From positions 159,545,290 to 159,609,289 of the forward strand of contig NC_134834.1 in NCBI RefSeq assembly GCF_004210375.1: a stretch of 64,000 nucleotides of DNA. Direction: 5' to 3'. The position numbers and the translations under genes were made by a program. Under the pieces are notes generated by a model. The model made no database searches. It saw nothing but the letters and a program-made list of their open reading frames with translations, and was not told the origin of the DNA. Numbering within the stretch: the first letter of the stretch is position 1; each line of letters opens with the position of its first letter. This document shows positions 11,713-24,500 of the stretch, one piece after another. This stretch comes from Tachypleus tridentatus. Its lineage: Eukaryota; Arthropoda; Merostomata; Xiphosura; Limulidae.

Positions 11713-12301
11713 GCATTCGACGGCACTAATATTATTGCACAGCTCTTTCAACCAAACAACAAATTGGACTGTTACACGCTCGTAGTTGAAAGTGTAGATC
11801 ATTTCAGTTGTAAACAGCATGAAACTTGGACATTTCGACACACAGCCAGACACGCTAATCATTAGGCCTCAAACACCTCATGATGGTAGAGATATATGGG
11901 GAAGTGTAGATACATTGTTTAAAAATTCTTTCAGTTGTAAGCCTGACCGTAAAATTAATTAAAATTACAAGCAACAGGATACAATCCATAGTCTCTTTGA
12001 TTCACACTAGGCACGTCTCACCCTCAAAATACAAGCGTATAAAATGTGCAACAACTCATGTTTGAGTGTGGAAGAGGTTACTCATGTTTCCACAGTTACA
12101 TTTAAATTGATCTTAAAGTTGAAGAATTTCAAAACAAAAATCATATTTTAAATTTAAAAAATAAATGTTGAAGAAACTCGTTTCATGCAATATCGACCTA
12201 CTAACTCTTTGTTAATTAATACCACGAAAACGAATCATTTGGAGTTGCAGTAGATATTCTAGTTTAAAGATGGTCGGGTCAATGGTAATTTTAGGACCTA
12301 C

Positions 12302-12361
12302 AACAGAGGTGGACAGAGCGCAGATAGCCTGCTGTGAAGATTTCAACTAAAACAAACAAAG
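12302..12361 (+). repeat. SINE family B, 3' fragment
   Basis: Ggtggacagagcgcagatag followed by a CAAA-rich tail matches the 3' third of family B. Confidence 0.5.
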
Positions 12362-12616
12362 AAAAAAGGATGAAAATGTTCGCGTCTAATTCTTTCCAAG
12401 TTATTTATTAACTGATTTTAACAAAGGTTACCTATTTATCATTTGCTTGATAGGTATACTGAATAGTCAACAAGAGTTTCTAGAGATTCATTCACACTGA
12501 CTAACTTCTTTATATCATTATAACTGTTTTAAATATATTACCTAAAGTGTCCCGAAAAACTGGGTGATATTCAAATATCCGTAAGATTTTCGTTGGAATC
12601 AGAATAGGAGTTTGTT

Positions 12617-12830
12617 ATGAATTTAACGCAAAGCTAAACGAAGGCTACCTGCGCTGGCTGTTCCTGATTTACCAGTGGACTACACTTTTACCAACGACTA
12701 GTGGGATTGAGCGTAACATTCTAACGTTAGTTCTACGGTTGAAAGGGTTAGCGTGTTTGGTGGGACGAGGTTTCGAAATCGCAACCCACAGAGTGCGACT
12801 CGAGGGCCCTAATCACGTAACCATTCCCAG
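12617..12830 (-). repeat. SINE family A, old copy
   Basis: Reverse orientation. It keeps acgactagtgggattgagcg and gggttagcgtgtttggtggg from the body, and a degraded head (gtgcgactcgagggccctaa). Confidence 0.65.
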
Positions 12831-15322
12831 TACTCTAATTTCGGGAAGTAGGCACGAAGACAGAAACAACAGGCAACATTGAAGTGACTGTGAGACTAGT
12901 AACAACAAGAATATGAATAGTGTAAGAAGCGCCATTTCTGGTTTCTAAAGGGGAAGGACAAATTTTACTGAAGATTAAGGATAATTAAGTCGCTCTTAGA
13001 TTTTTTAAAATATTAAATGCAAATGCAGTTTATTTTGGGACTATTTGTTCTGTTCATTTTTTAAATAGTGCAAACAATACATTGTATGCATAAGTATTAT
13101 TTACAAAGTAAACGGATGGTATTAAACATGACGATTTGCATCAACTACGTAGTGCCACTTTTCAGAATATTTGGATTATATCAAGCGTTTGTGAAATTTT
13201 CGTGGTGATTAGAGGTCAGGAAGTTGGAGAATTTTCTTTAAGGACGGACAAACAGGCATGAACTACTTTCTAGTGTAAGTTAAGCTAGAGTAGCACTATA
13301 GAACATTGTAACACTTTGTTTTGGAATCATATTTGGTGATCATGAACACAATAAAGAGAACAAAATCGTGAGAATTAAATCATTAAAAGGTTATTGTGAT
13401 GAGGAATAATAAAGCTCGACTTATGTTTGGTATTATGAAATGTGGTAAGTGATCAAACAGAACTAATATCTAAACACGAAAGCTTTTATTAGTCACTTTG
13501 AAAATACAAGTAACCATTTTTCTTATGTAGGATTGTTAGGAACAATTTAAAAACAAGCAAGATAAAAGTGTGTATAATTATGCATTTTGTGGAATAAGTA
13601 GCTTAGATTAATATATATGTAAAGATTAACATTCTGTCCAAGTTTCCTTCTAATTTCGTAACCAGTTTATCCAGAAAAACTAAACTATGTAATTTGTTTT
13701 GTAATTTAGTAATAAATTTAATAACTGCATCAACCGTCTGCGATAAAAACCTAACAAGCACTTTGTTGAATACATGAAGAGGCCAGTATATACTTTCACA
13801 TTTTTGTTAACCGAAAATAGTTTGTTTTGTACGTTAAGCGTCTAAACTCTAAATCATGAGATATTACGTATATAAACTTAAAACTACAGATTTAAAAAAA
13901 TATATAGTATATTACAACTGCGAAAGACCTAGTTGAGTTAGATTACACAAGTTATACATTGGATTAAAGAAAACAACGAATAACAAGGAAATGAATGATT
14001 GGTGGTCTAGTGTCGAAGTCCTCGTGTTAAATATATTAAACTTGGCTTGTTCATTTAGTGGTGTAATGGCTATTTGCTCTAAGGGGCTGTTCGTCTGCTT
14101 ATTCGCATGGTATATAGTTCCTAGACAAAACAAAACACAGATAGTCACGTAAAGTACACTCGTCTTATGTGACGTCATATGTCGCGTTGGCCTTTTTTTT
14201 TTTTTTCTTAAGTTAATTCCTAATGAAGCCGATAGGGTCACATCCTTTCTTCAATTCAACGGTGCATTTGTGTTGGCTAATTGCCAAAAGTCTACGTGAC
14301 TATGAGTTAACTCTGTACGTGTTAAAAAGTAGTAGTATACAGTTGTGTTTAATATGTGTGCACAAAATTTTTGCTGAGACAAGTTGGCAAGAACAGATCT
14401 TGAGAATTTTTATATTAACAGTCTTATAATATTTATAAACATTTTACATATAATTATATGAAAGAAAATGTTTTTCAACTTTATAGTAGGGGAAATTCAA
14501 GGACTAAAGTTTGAAGGTATTATTAAAGAGTTTATGATTACGAGACACACGAAGAAAAAAATAACTAAACGTTACAATAGTTTTATATGATATTAATTGA
14601 ACTGTTTAGTTGGCTTGTAACAGAAAAAATATTCCACTCGAGTAAACTTTGGCATGAGAAATGCATAATATTTTATCTAATGAGAACAGCTTTTCATATA
14701 TCGTGGTCTCAGACACAGAGTGTTTGTTTACTGTGATACTCTATGGGAATCATACAGTTACAATAAATCTTTACTCGTGTTTTAGATTCAATTTTCAAAC
14801 ACTAATAGAGCTTAATAAAATTTAAGATACGCTTCATATTTGTAACTCGTATAATATCAATTAATACATACATGTTCAAACGTTTACTGATAGAAAATTA
14901 AAGTTTATCTTCGTGTTTAGTTAATTACAACATTTTCTGCAATATATTGAAATTGGAATTCAAAGAAAATATATATTCATTCTTTACATTACTCGGTGTA
15001 ATTCTATATATATACTATAGAACTTAAGCAGAGAAAAAGTCAATTCTAAGAACTCAAAGTAATGATTTCACTTTCTAAGAACGTATAAAATGAACACATT
15101 TACGCTTCAAGTAGGAAATGCATTCCCCCCCTTTTTAATCTCTCCAAAAGTTGTAATTTCAGAAGAGAATATTTTCTTACACCATTATTTACAAAGAAAA
15201 AGATATATTGAAGATTATTATTATTAATATATTTTGAAAATATTCACTTTGTTAATAAGGACAACGCTAAAGTCGATTCAGAAATTAAACTATAAAACTT
15301 TTGAGGCTAAATCTTTTCGACC
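12831..15322. other. AT-rich intergenic stretch
   Basis: I see no gene, RNA or recognised repeat on either strand. Short open frames here look like chance. Confidence 0.35.
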
Positions 15323-15328
15323 TTTATT
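15323..15328 (-). terminator. Candidate poly(A) signal of the ATOX1-like gene
   Basis: AATAAA on the minus strand about 330 bases past the ATOX1-like stop codon. It is the nearest canonical hexamer downstream of the gene that I noticed, and it gives a 3' UTR of ordinary length. This is inferred from position only. Confidence 0.4.
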
Positions 15329-15657
15329 TATGGCTCTTCAGTGGCACACATTCTCTTTTGATTAAAAGAGAAAAATTACGCGGCTAAAAGAAATCTTTAG
15401 ATGCAATGTTACTACTACCCTAGCATTTAATAAGTCAAGAATGAATATTCTTTAAGTTTACGGTTTCTCCGCGAGTATCACCGAAATGTTCTTCAGTTTG
15501 TTCCCATGTTTTTTAATAATATAATAAACTGTTAATGACAAACAAAGCACAGTTTGACAAATAAAAATGCATGATATATTACGGCAAAACACTCAGCACA
15601 TGAGTTACTTAAATGCGTCTACAGATGGTTAATGGCTTCAATGATAAACAGAAATTT

Positions 15658-18600
15658 TCAAGCAGCTTTCACTCCAACGTAAGAAGAATTTTTGCCAGTC
15701 TTTTTCAATGCTTCCAGAAGTTCGTCTGACGACAGTGTGGAATCAATAAGCACAATTTTTTTCTCGAGCTCAATGTCAACTTTGTTTACACCTGTAAAAA
15801 AAGAATATAATAAGCATGTCTCGTAATTGATATTTTTTTCACTCAAGAATAAATTATATTTAGAATTGAGAGTAAAAAGTATATTAAGTTATTTATAAAT
15901 ATTTGAAAATGAATTTTTTTTTCATGCCGACATCCATCAACACAATTCTAGAATATTAAATATAAAATAAATAATTAATTCTTTAGATAGTTTACCAACT
16001 TTCTTTCACTTCCACACTATAAAGTAGTCCAAAAGTTAGTTTCCTCAGAGCAGTGCACTAGTTCCATTTAACTCTTTTGAATTAGAGTAAGATTGTACGT
16101 AAACAGTATATAAGTATAAGGAACAGACTGGCAAAGAACCATTGCGTTTGGATGTTCCAAAGCAAATTGTAAATTAGCTAATAATCTTTCAAAGTATGTG
16201 TAAATGTATTTTGAATTTATATTAGTTATGTCTTAAATCTAATAAGTGAAGAAACGATTTGCCATATTTCAGTTTTATTTTGTTAGGCTCAAAAGAATAA
16301 TGAAAATAAACCATTAGCCATGAAAGATTGAAGAATCCTCTACAATGATTTATTTGTATTCCTCAAGCTTACTTCTTCAAGCACCTCGATATGCATTTAA
16401 ATGTGCTTACAGACAAGATTCGACGCGGTGTTTTGTTTAGTAGTTGAAGTAAGTTTAACTGTTATGCAAGAAAAGTGATTTATCAAATATTAGAAATAAC
16501 TAGGTTTTAAAATTCATATGCTTTCATTGGTAGGCATAATAAAATCTCTCCCCCAGTGGCTCAGCGGTATGTCTGCGGATTAACAACGCTAAAAACCAGG
16601 TTTCGATACCCGTGGTGGGCAGAGCACAGATAGCCCATTGAGTAGCTTTGTGCTTAATTCAAAACAACAAGAGCATAATAAAAAACGTTATTTTATTCAT
16701 AAAAAATAAAAGTCTTACTTTGTAGAACCGATAAAAACTTCTATGAAGATAGTATTTTTTTTATAGAATTAGTAGTTTATCTAAAGTTCAGATAAACAAA
16801 TATCATTGTTTATCATAAAAACATTTATTCTTCAAAATAAATAACTTATTTTTTGTATCGTACATGCATTATGCTAGGCGCTAAGATTAGTTTTTATTCA
16901 TTAACTTCTAGAAAGGTAGAGTTTTCACGAAGCGTATTTGTACGATTATTGTAGTTAGGCTTGTTCGGTGTAACAGATTTCCTAAGTTCATTCTTACTAC
17001 TGGAAAAACAAAACAGGCCAGCTTAGTAAATTCATAACAAATAAAAATACTGATGTAAGCAATGTTTCTTTTTTAAATTTTATAATTCGCTTATTTGCTA
17101 AAGAAAACTGCATGTCATAATAATGACGTTATGATAGTAAAATTTAATAATGTAGGCCTAGAATACTTAGACATTTCTAAAAGATTTGACATCAGAGTTT
17201 AATGAATTCGAGGATAGATACGGGGTTCAATGATGAATAGACAAGATAAATGTGAAGATTATGTTCCATTCGATAGTTGGTTCTAGTCATAAATGTTACT
17301 TATTCAGTTTGTTTTTTGCGGGTTTGAATACCCCTCATACCAAATATGCTAGCCCCTTTTAGCCGTGGAGGCGTTATAATATGACGGTCAATCCCACTAT
17401 TCGTTGATAAAAGAGTAGCCCAAGAGTTGGTGGTGGGTGGTGATGACTAGCTGCCTTCCTTCCAGTCTTACACTGCAAAATTAGGAACGGCTAGCACAGA
17501 TAGCTTTCGTGTATCCTTGCGCGAAAATAAAATAAAACAAAACAAAGTTTGTTTTCGTTGCAGCCATGAAGTTGTACAAGTAAGTTTATTTTTACGATAA
17601 TGTAAGGCAGTTAAGAATCGTTTGTAAAAAAGTGGTCTAAAAGTTAGTACAGTATTTAAATTTGTATGCGGTAAGGAAAAAATAAACAGTTTTTTAATGT
17701 TTACGTTAAGTAAACATTGGACTATTTTCACCTAATAATTTAAAAAAACGCTAACATCAATACTTGTAACAAATTACACCATTGTACAGAGGCTTTTTAT
17801 TTTTATTGATCACGTACTTAAACTGACTAAGACAGAAAATTATCATTGAGATTACAAGTAGCGACAACTGTCGATTTATGTATGCAAAAGGCACGTTAAT
17901 TCTCTTATCTCTCTCTGTTGAACGTACAAGATGCGATACGTGTCTGTTGTGCTACCATGAAACCATATAAACATATCATGATACTCAATACGAACTTTTA
18001 AACGGGAAGTACTTTCAAAACATCCCGGAAGTTCTTTAATTTATTTCAATTGATCACACATGTCGTATTATCTCACTTATTTTTTAAAGTTTTAATTTAA
18101 TTTTTATTATTGTACGAATTATAAGATGAACCAGTTGCGTGAGTGTGTTTTCTCATAGCAAAAGCTAATCAGGCCATCTGCAGTGCCCACCAAGGAGAAC
18201 TAAGCTCATGATTTTAGTGTTGTAAATCTGTAGACTTACTGCTGTCCCAGTAGGGGACATCCAATTTCATAACCGCAACTATCGTAGCTTTAGTTGACAT
18301 ACATGACAGCTTTTCTTATTACTAAAAGAGAAATAAATGCAATTTCGACATTTTAAGTAAGAGATTATTTTGGAAGTCAAAATTATTTTTTATGCGTTTT
18401 AAGAAAGAGCTACTAGTTTGCTCCATTTAAGTAAACAAAGTCTCATCCTTTGAACATAATGACTCGCTACTTGTTTCTCTGTTGTATGTTGAGGCGTGCG
18501 ACTCGTAATCTGAGGGTCGCGGGTTCGCATCCCCGTCGCGACAAACATGCTCGCCCTTTCAGCCGTGGGGGCATTATAATGTGACGGTCAATCCCACTAT

Positions 18601-21171
18601 TCGTTGGTAAAAGAGTAGCCCAAGAGTTGGCGGTGGATGGTGATGACTAGCTGCCTTTCCTCTAGTCTTACACTGCTAAATTAGGGACGGCTAGCACAGA
18701 TAGCTCTCGAGTAGCTTTGTACGAATTAAAAAAACAAACAAACAATACAATGTGCTGTAAGTTATACTAGGTACACTTTTTACTCAGTTATAGTTTCATT
18801 CAAATAGGGCGCAACTGCAACGTGTACAAGCACCTTATAACAATAATGTAGAACTAGTTAGTTCTGAGTAGCGTTTCGTATATAATTATGTATTCACAGA
18901 TTATGTACTATATTTATATTAACATTGCTACTGCTATGCGGACTCAGCAAAATTCAGACTGCAAATTCGATCTGCTTTTAATTTACCTGAGCTGCAGTTG
19001 AGTCTGAATTTTCCGGTTCCGATATAGTGAAAATGAAGTAAAACATTTTAAAACATTTACCCGCCTGAAGTTTAATTCTTTCTTAAAGTATCATTCCTTG
19101 AACCATGCGGTGTTATTAATTACTCATATAAGTGGTAAGAAGACATTGAATTTATAGGTTGTGCAAGTTATGATTGACATTTATGGACGTCTTTCTTGTC
19201 CTCAATGTAATCACTTACTTGACAATAGTGAACCTTTGCTTCTACGACAGTAATGATGCAGAACAGATTAGTTTTTAAACTATATTATTCTTATGAACAA
19301 TCATAATTTTTTAGTGTTGCTAAATTTATAAGATGTCAATCTTTTTGGCTTGGCATGGCCAGGTGGGTTAAGGCGTGCGACTCGTAATCCGAGGGTCGCG
19401 AGTTCGCATCCCTGTAGCGCCAAACAAGCTCGCCCTTTTAGCCGTGGAGGCATTATAAAGTGTCAGTCTATCCCACTATTCGTTAATAAAAGAGTAGCCC
19501 AAGAGTTGGCGGTGGGTGGTGATGACTAGCTGCCTTCCCTCTAGTCTTACACTGCTATATTAGGGACGGCTAGCACAGATAGCCCTCGAGTAGCTTTGTG
19601 CGAAATTCAAAACAAACAAACAAACAAACAAACAAACTGTTGTATGTTATTTTTAATATACATATTTTACAAATTAAAACATATCTTAAGAAAAAGAACA
19701 CAAACTGTACTTTCCAAGCATTTAAGGCACAAGGAAAAAAGTTGTTATTCACTAGACATTTTTCATGTTTAAACGTTTAAGATATTTTAATTGTTCACTC
19801 ACCTTCCAAACCTTCCAGGGCTTTTTTAATAGCATCGACGCATTCCTGAGAGGACATTTCTACTTCAAATTCATGTACCTGGAAAAGTAATGTACCAATA
19901 TAAACGTTTTCCCATTATCAGCATCACAGCGAAATAAGTACAGAATAATAAATTGTATAAAATATATATTAAATTAAGCTACTTTTGTTAATACGGCAAA
20001 TATTAAACAAATTTCCTGTGGCTATTAAAGATAACGTGTCTGATAATATCATAAGGCCCGGCATGGCCAGGTGGGTTAAGGCGTTCGACTTGTAATCTGA
20101 AGGTCGCGGGTTCGAATCCCCGTCGCATCAAACATGCTCGTCCTTTCAGCCGTGGGGGCGTTATGTGACGGTCCATCCCACTATTCGTTGGCAAAAGAGT
20201 AGCCCAAGAGTTGGCGATGGGTGGTGATGACTGTTTGCTTTCCCTCTAGTCTTACGCTGCTAAATTAGGGACGGCTAGCGTAGTTAGCCGTCGTGTAGCT
20301 TTGCTCGGAATTCAAAACAAAACATAATATCATACATGTATAAAATATCATTCGTAAATTATACTCTGAAATCAAGAATGTAATTAAAGCGTTATTGGAA
20401 TTTGTTTTTATTCCTTTTACTATGTACTTTGCAATGATGTTCCTTTTTAGAAAATGCAATAAAAGTAATATTAAGTTCTACTATAAAAACCTTCTGGTGG
20501 CTTATAACGCTGAAAATCGGGCTTTGATAACCGCAGTGAGAAAAGGGCAGTTGGTCTATTGTGTGGCTTTGCACTTAACAACAAACAAATACTCTATGGC
20601 AAAGTGATGACGTATACACAACAACACGAGAGTTATTCATTGGTAGCAACAGAAGCTTATGAAAGAAATAATATTTTCAGTTTGTTTGAGGTGGTTTTAT
20701 TTATATGATTCCTCACAGTGACTCAGCAGTAAGTTCAAGCGCTTATACGCTAAAACCGGGTTTCAATACCCATGATGGTCTAAACGCAGATAGATCATTG
20801 TGTAGGTGTGCGTTTAAAACACAAACAAACAATTTATACGAATAATAAAAACTGACAAACAATGGCAAAATTATGCAAGAATATACGAGGCAATAGATTC
20901 AGGAAAACAGAAATACATTAATATTTAAAAAGCAAACCTACATTAGTGAGAACCTACTATTCAATAATATAAAACAAAACAAAAAAAACACTTTTTTTTT
21001 ACAAATTATAAAATATCGTTTTAACTGATTAAATAAGTTTCATAGGTACAAAATATTTAATATTTTCGTACATTAAATACGAACTAATAATTAATATTAC
21101 AATTGATTAAATTTTATTGAAAGTACTTTCCACATTCTTAAAATTCAAGAATAATTTACCTGTGAAGCCAT
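15658..21171 (-). CDS. ATOX1: Copper chaperone, ATOX1-like, altered metal site (3 exons)
   Basis: Coding exons read on the minus strand are 21171-21160, 19878-19803 and 15791-15658. All junctions are GT/AG, and together they give 222 bases, 73 aa plus TGA. The product starts MASQVHEFEVEM and ends SSYVGVKAA. Length, the HEFxVxM start, SSDELLEALKKTGK and the YVG end match the single-HMA-domain ATX1/ATOX1 family, cytosolic proteins that carry Cu(I) to the P-type copper ATPases of the secretory pathway. The family's metal loop is MxCxxC. Here residues 12-17 read MSSQEC, so the first cysteine position is Ser14 while Cys17 remains. The lysine near the C-terminus (KKTGK) that supports copper binding is kept. 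The frame is otherwise clean, so this looks like a live but diverged paralogue rather than a pseudogene. The start is the only ATG before a good donor, and the gene is head-to-head with acid ceramidase. Family assignment is firm; copper transfer by this copy is doubtful. Confidence 0.88.
16550..16670 (+). repeat. SINE family B in ATOX1-like intron 2
   Basis: The head cccagtggctcagcggtatg, B box caggtttcgatacccgtgg and tail gtagctttgtgcttaattc closely match the copy at 1968. Confidence 0.85.
17319..17546 (+). repeat. SINE family A, partial, in ATOX1-like intron 2
   Basis: It starts inside the head at the B box (cgggtttgaatacccc) and runs through the body to a tail rich in AAAC repeats. Confidence 0.8.
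18491..18744 (+). repeat. SINE family A, slightly shortened at the start, in ATOX1-like intron 2
   Basis: It begins at ggcgtgcgactcgtaatctg within the head, then has the standard body and a CAAA tail. Confidence 0.85.
19346..19637 (+). repeat. SINE family A, full length, in ATOX1-like intron 2
   Basis: It has the full head (ggcatggccaggtgggttaa), body and a tail of at least six CAAA units. It ends about 165 bases from exon 2. Confidence 0.88.
20055..20322 (+). repeat. SINE family A, full length, in ATOX1-like intron 1
   Basis: The head ggcccggcatggccaggtgg with a perfect Pol III-type B box (ggttcgaatcc) is followed by the standard body and tail. Confidence 0.88.
20491..20589 (+). repeat. 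SINE family B, decayed, in ATOX1-like intron 1
   Basis: Ctggtggcttataacgctga, then cgggctttgataaccgcag, then tattgtgtggctttgcactt follow the family B order. Confidence 0.55.
20710..20830 (+). repeat. SINE family B in ATOX1-like intron 1
   Basis: Cctcacagtgactcagcagt, the B box cgggtttcaatacccatgat and a CAAA tail show a moderately diverged copy. Confidence 0.75.
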
Positions 21172-21524
21172 TTTATATCTTAACAACGGATTTCGCCGGT
21201 AGAAACTTTTTACAGTGGATAGTTACCGAAAGATAGACTCAAGCGAAATTATTAGAGCGGGTCATATGCGTCAGTTTATATATGGACCAGAAAACAAAGA
21301 GGAGCACGTGGGTGTGATAAACACTAAACTCAAGTTAAAGAGGGGGCGCTAGCGTCTTGATGCATGTGATCAAGCAATTATCAAAACGCGTATTGTTATT
21401 GTCATATGATGTGGTCATGAATTGGATAATAATTATAGATTCAGGGACGTTTGCGACTGTTTATATCATTGGTTAAGACAGTGTTGAAAGAGGACGACAG
21501 TATTACCTATATCAAAATAATATA
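21172..21524. promoter_or_regulatory. Shared divergent promoter interval, ATOX1-like / ASAH1-like
   Basis: These 353 bases separate the two start codons of oppositely directed genes, so both promoters and 5' UTRs must lie here unless there are unseen upstream non-coding exons. On the minus strand TATATAAA (21275-21282) lies about 105 bases upstream of the ATOX1-like ATG. A CACGTG E-box at 21305-21310 is the core of the CLEAR motif that TFEB-type factors use to drive lysosomal genes, which fits acid ceramidase. An ATTGG (inverted CCAAT) lies near 21467. The two genes may be co-regulated, but that is inference. Confidence 0.5.
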
Positions 21525-24500
21525 ATGGAAAAAATACTTTTTCTTGCTGGTGTTATAATTGCTTTGAATTTTTTCTCGTTTGTGCCTATTGCAAAATGCC
21601 AGTTACCTCCTGTGAGTATAAATCATGTCTCTTTTTTTATTTACGTTGGTTATCGTCGTTGATATTAGTAGTCTAATTCTAAGACGAGGATTTCAAAGCA
21701 CGTAAGTTTTGATATTATAAATTAGTATTCACGTGTGCAAAGATAGTCTATTTATTATTCTTTCCAGTAAGAACTAACGTAAAACAAAACTTGTAGTTGT
21801 GAACCTTTTAAATGTTTATAAAACCATTTTATATATTTATTTATTGTGGTTTCTGTCGACTTACAAGTTAATTTACTGAGTATGTATGAATATATTACTT
21901 TTTGTGGAAGGAATTCTGCCGTTAAGCTGCTGACGGTGATATCTAATATACGCAGAAAACAAGTCGTTAGTTAATATTTTAAATTGCATTTATACAGCTA
22001 AAAAAGAAATGTGCGTTGAATAAAAACTAAATACCTAAAAAGATCAAGTAGTGAGTTTAAAAGGGTTGCAAGGAGGTTTTGTCTGTGTGATTGTTGGGAT
22101 AAAGAGAACTTTTTCTTTGTTTTTGTTTTTAAAGCCCGGCTGAAAATGTGAGGTACTCGTAATCTCGGATTTTGTTACAAGTTTCACACCCGAAACCAAT
22201 TTAAATGATCAGTGGAAGATTGAGAAAACTGGGCAATGCTTAAGCTGTCTTCTGCATATGTTTAAAAAGTATCTCTGTTCATAAAATGTTTGTGTATTTT
22301 GGAATACCTAAGTGTATTACTTGATTTTCATATATTATTGTTTATTTGATTAAATCACAATTGGATTTTGAAAGAGTAGAAGTCATCTTCATCTAACACA
22401 GTTTTAATTTTCTAATAGGGTTTTTGACTTTTGAAATGAGTTGCCTTTGGATATGGTAAAGGCAGTGAGTTTCAGGGAAGTCTTGATAAATATATGAATA
22501 AGGGATAGCTTTGAGGTTGTTTTTTTAAATAGTTTTAGTTAGTTAGTGGATGGTCCCTAAATATTAAGTTAAAATTGGGCTGAAATGTAATAGCTTCAGC
22601 CATTGCCTGTGGTCAAATTATTAAATGTGATTGTTTATTTATAATAACATATTTATAAAACTGAAATCACCAGTGCATTTATTTTATATCAAAAATAAAG
22701 TATTTGATATACATGTTTTTAAATTGAGATTGTTATGTTAATGAATTTGCTGTTTTTAATTTTGACATATACAATGTTTGATAAATAAATAGTGATTTAA
22801 TAATGCAATAAAGTACTGTCATGTTATACAGACTGGAAACTGTAAAACTGGAGCTTATCCACCTGAATCTAGGTAAGTTTTATATAATAGTTTCACCAAA
22901 TAGCCTAGTATGGCTTTATAAAAAAACATAAGTGCTTTTTTCTTTGAATTAAGATAAGTGTAACTGTTTCTGTTTTTTAGAACACTTACTCATGAATATA
23001 AATGAAATGTTTGTATAACTTGGTGGAGGCTGTGATAATTGTTTGCTCTTTATACTGCTTTTAATATTTATTTTTAAAACAATACATTCATATATATTAT
23101 ATTTTGAAGTCTGGGATGGTAGAATCTATTTCATGTTTTTCTTTATTTTTGTCTTTCAAATACAAATAGTAGACAACTAGTGAAATTGTAGAGTAATCAT
23201 GTTAAGTTTTAACACAGTGGAGAAATGGTAAGTATAGGGGTGTAATTCTGAAACAAGAAAGTGCCAGTACATGTATGTGTGTGTTCAAAAAAGATTTGGC
23301 TTATTTGTGTAATTTATAGTATACTTAATTTATAAATAGAAAAAATAATACATACAGCAGTTGTTTTGATGTTTTTAAAGAAACTTGTATTAAAAACTTC
23401 ATAATTGTAAACATACCTCAAACATCATATTCCATTGTTGAATGACAAAAACAAATTATATAAACTAATATCAGGGTCAAGTACCAATTATAACACATCA
23501 GCTAATTAAACATCATTTGGATGTGATTATCTTTTATTGACCAATCATCTAACATTTAAAGCTAAATGAGTCTACATGATTGGTTTAATAATAATTTACA
23601 TTGATGCTACTAAGTAGCTTTTCCTTTTGTTCCTGACAAGAATTAATGCTGTTAGGTCATTTATTGGCTCATTTGAAGAATATTTAGTAATTGTTTAGAT
23701 TCTGTGAGTTCCAACATGACTGCTATCTGAAAATATTATGGTAAGCTAAGAGCTAAAAGCTCTTCAAGTATGTTCTAGAATTGAGTACCAGTTAGTCTAG
23801 CAGAATTTCACCTGGTTGTTAGTTACTAGGTTCTTGTAATATAATTCCTACTCTGAATTTTTGAAACTGCAGCTAGTTCTAAAGGTAAAACGTAATTTTA
23901 TGTACTTTTTAAAATTTAGCCGTAAGGTTCCAAAGTATGTCATCAACTTGGATCTACCTCCAGAGCAACGATGGACAAAACTTGTTGCAGAAAACAAACA
24001 AGAGGTATTAAACTAAAGAGCAATTCACTCTTTTGTAAACTGAATAAGAGTAGCTCATTGATATTAGTCATTTTTTGTGTGCTATTTTTTCATGGGATAG
24101 ACTAAATGTAACATCATGAAACATTATTTTTACCTCAAGTTTTGTCTTTTGAAATTAAAAAATATCTAACACTATCTTAAAACATATTCACCACTAAATG
24201 TTATGACTAATAAACTGAACTAAAACTTAGCTATCTTTCTTATTTGCTTCATTAAATTTCTTAAAATATCAGCTGTTAGATACATGTTGCATGTAAAGTG
24301 TGTACTCATCATTCATTCTTGTGTTTTTTTTACAGCTGTACAACTTGCTTGCAGCTATAAAAAATTTGACCAATGTAGTATTTCATGGAAAGCTATTTAT
24401 CTTGATTGACAAGTACATGGTAAGGATGCTTGTACAATATATATTAGTTGCAAATGCATGGGAACACTTCATTGATTTTATGAAGACAATTACTATAATA

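Noticed and set aside
22130-22190. SINE head scrap in ASAH1 intron 1
   Set aside because: Only aagcccggc and ctcgtaatct resemble family A; no body or tail follows.
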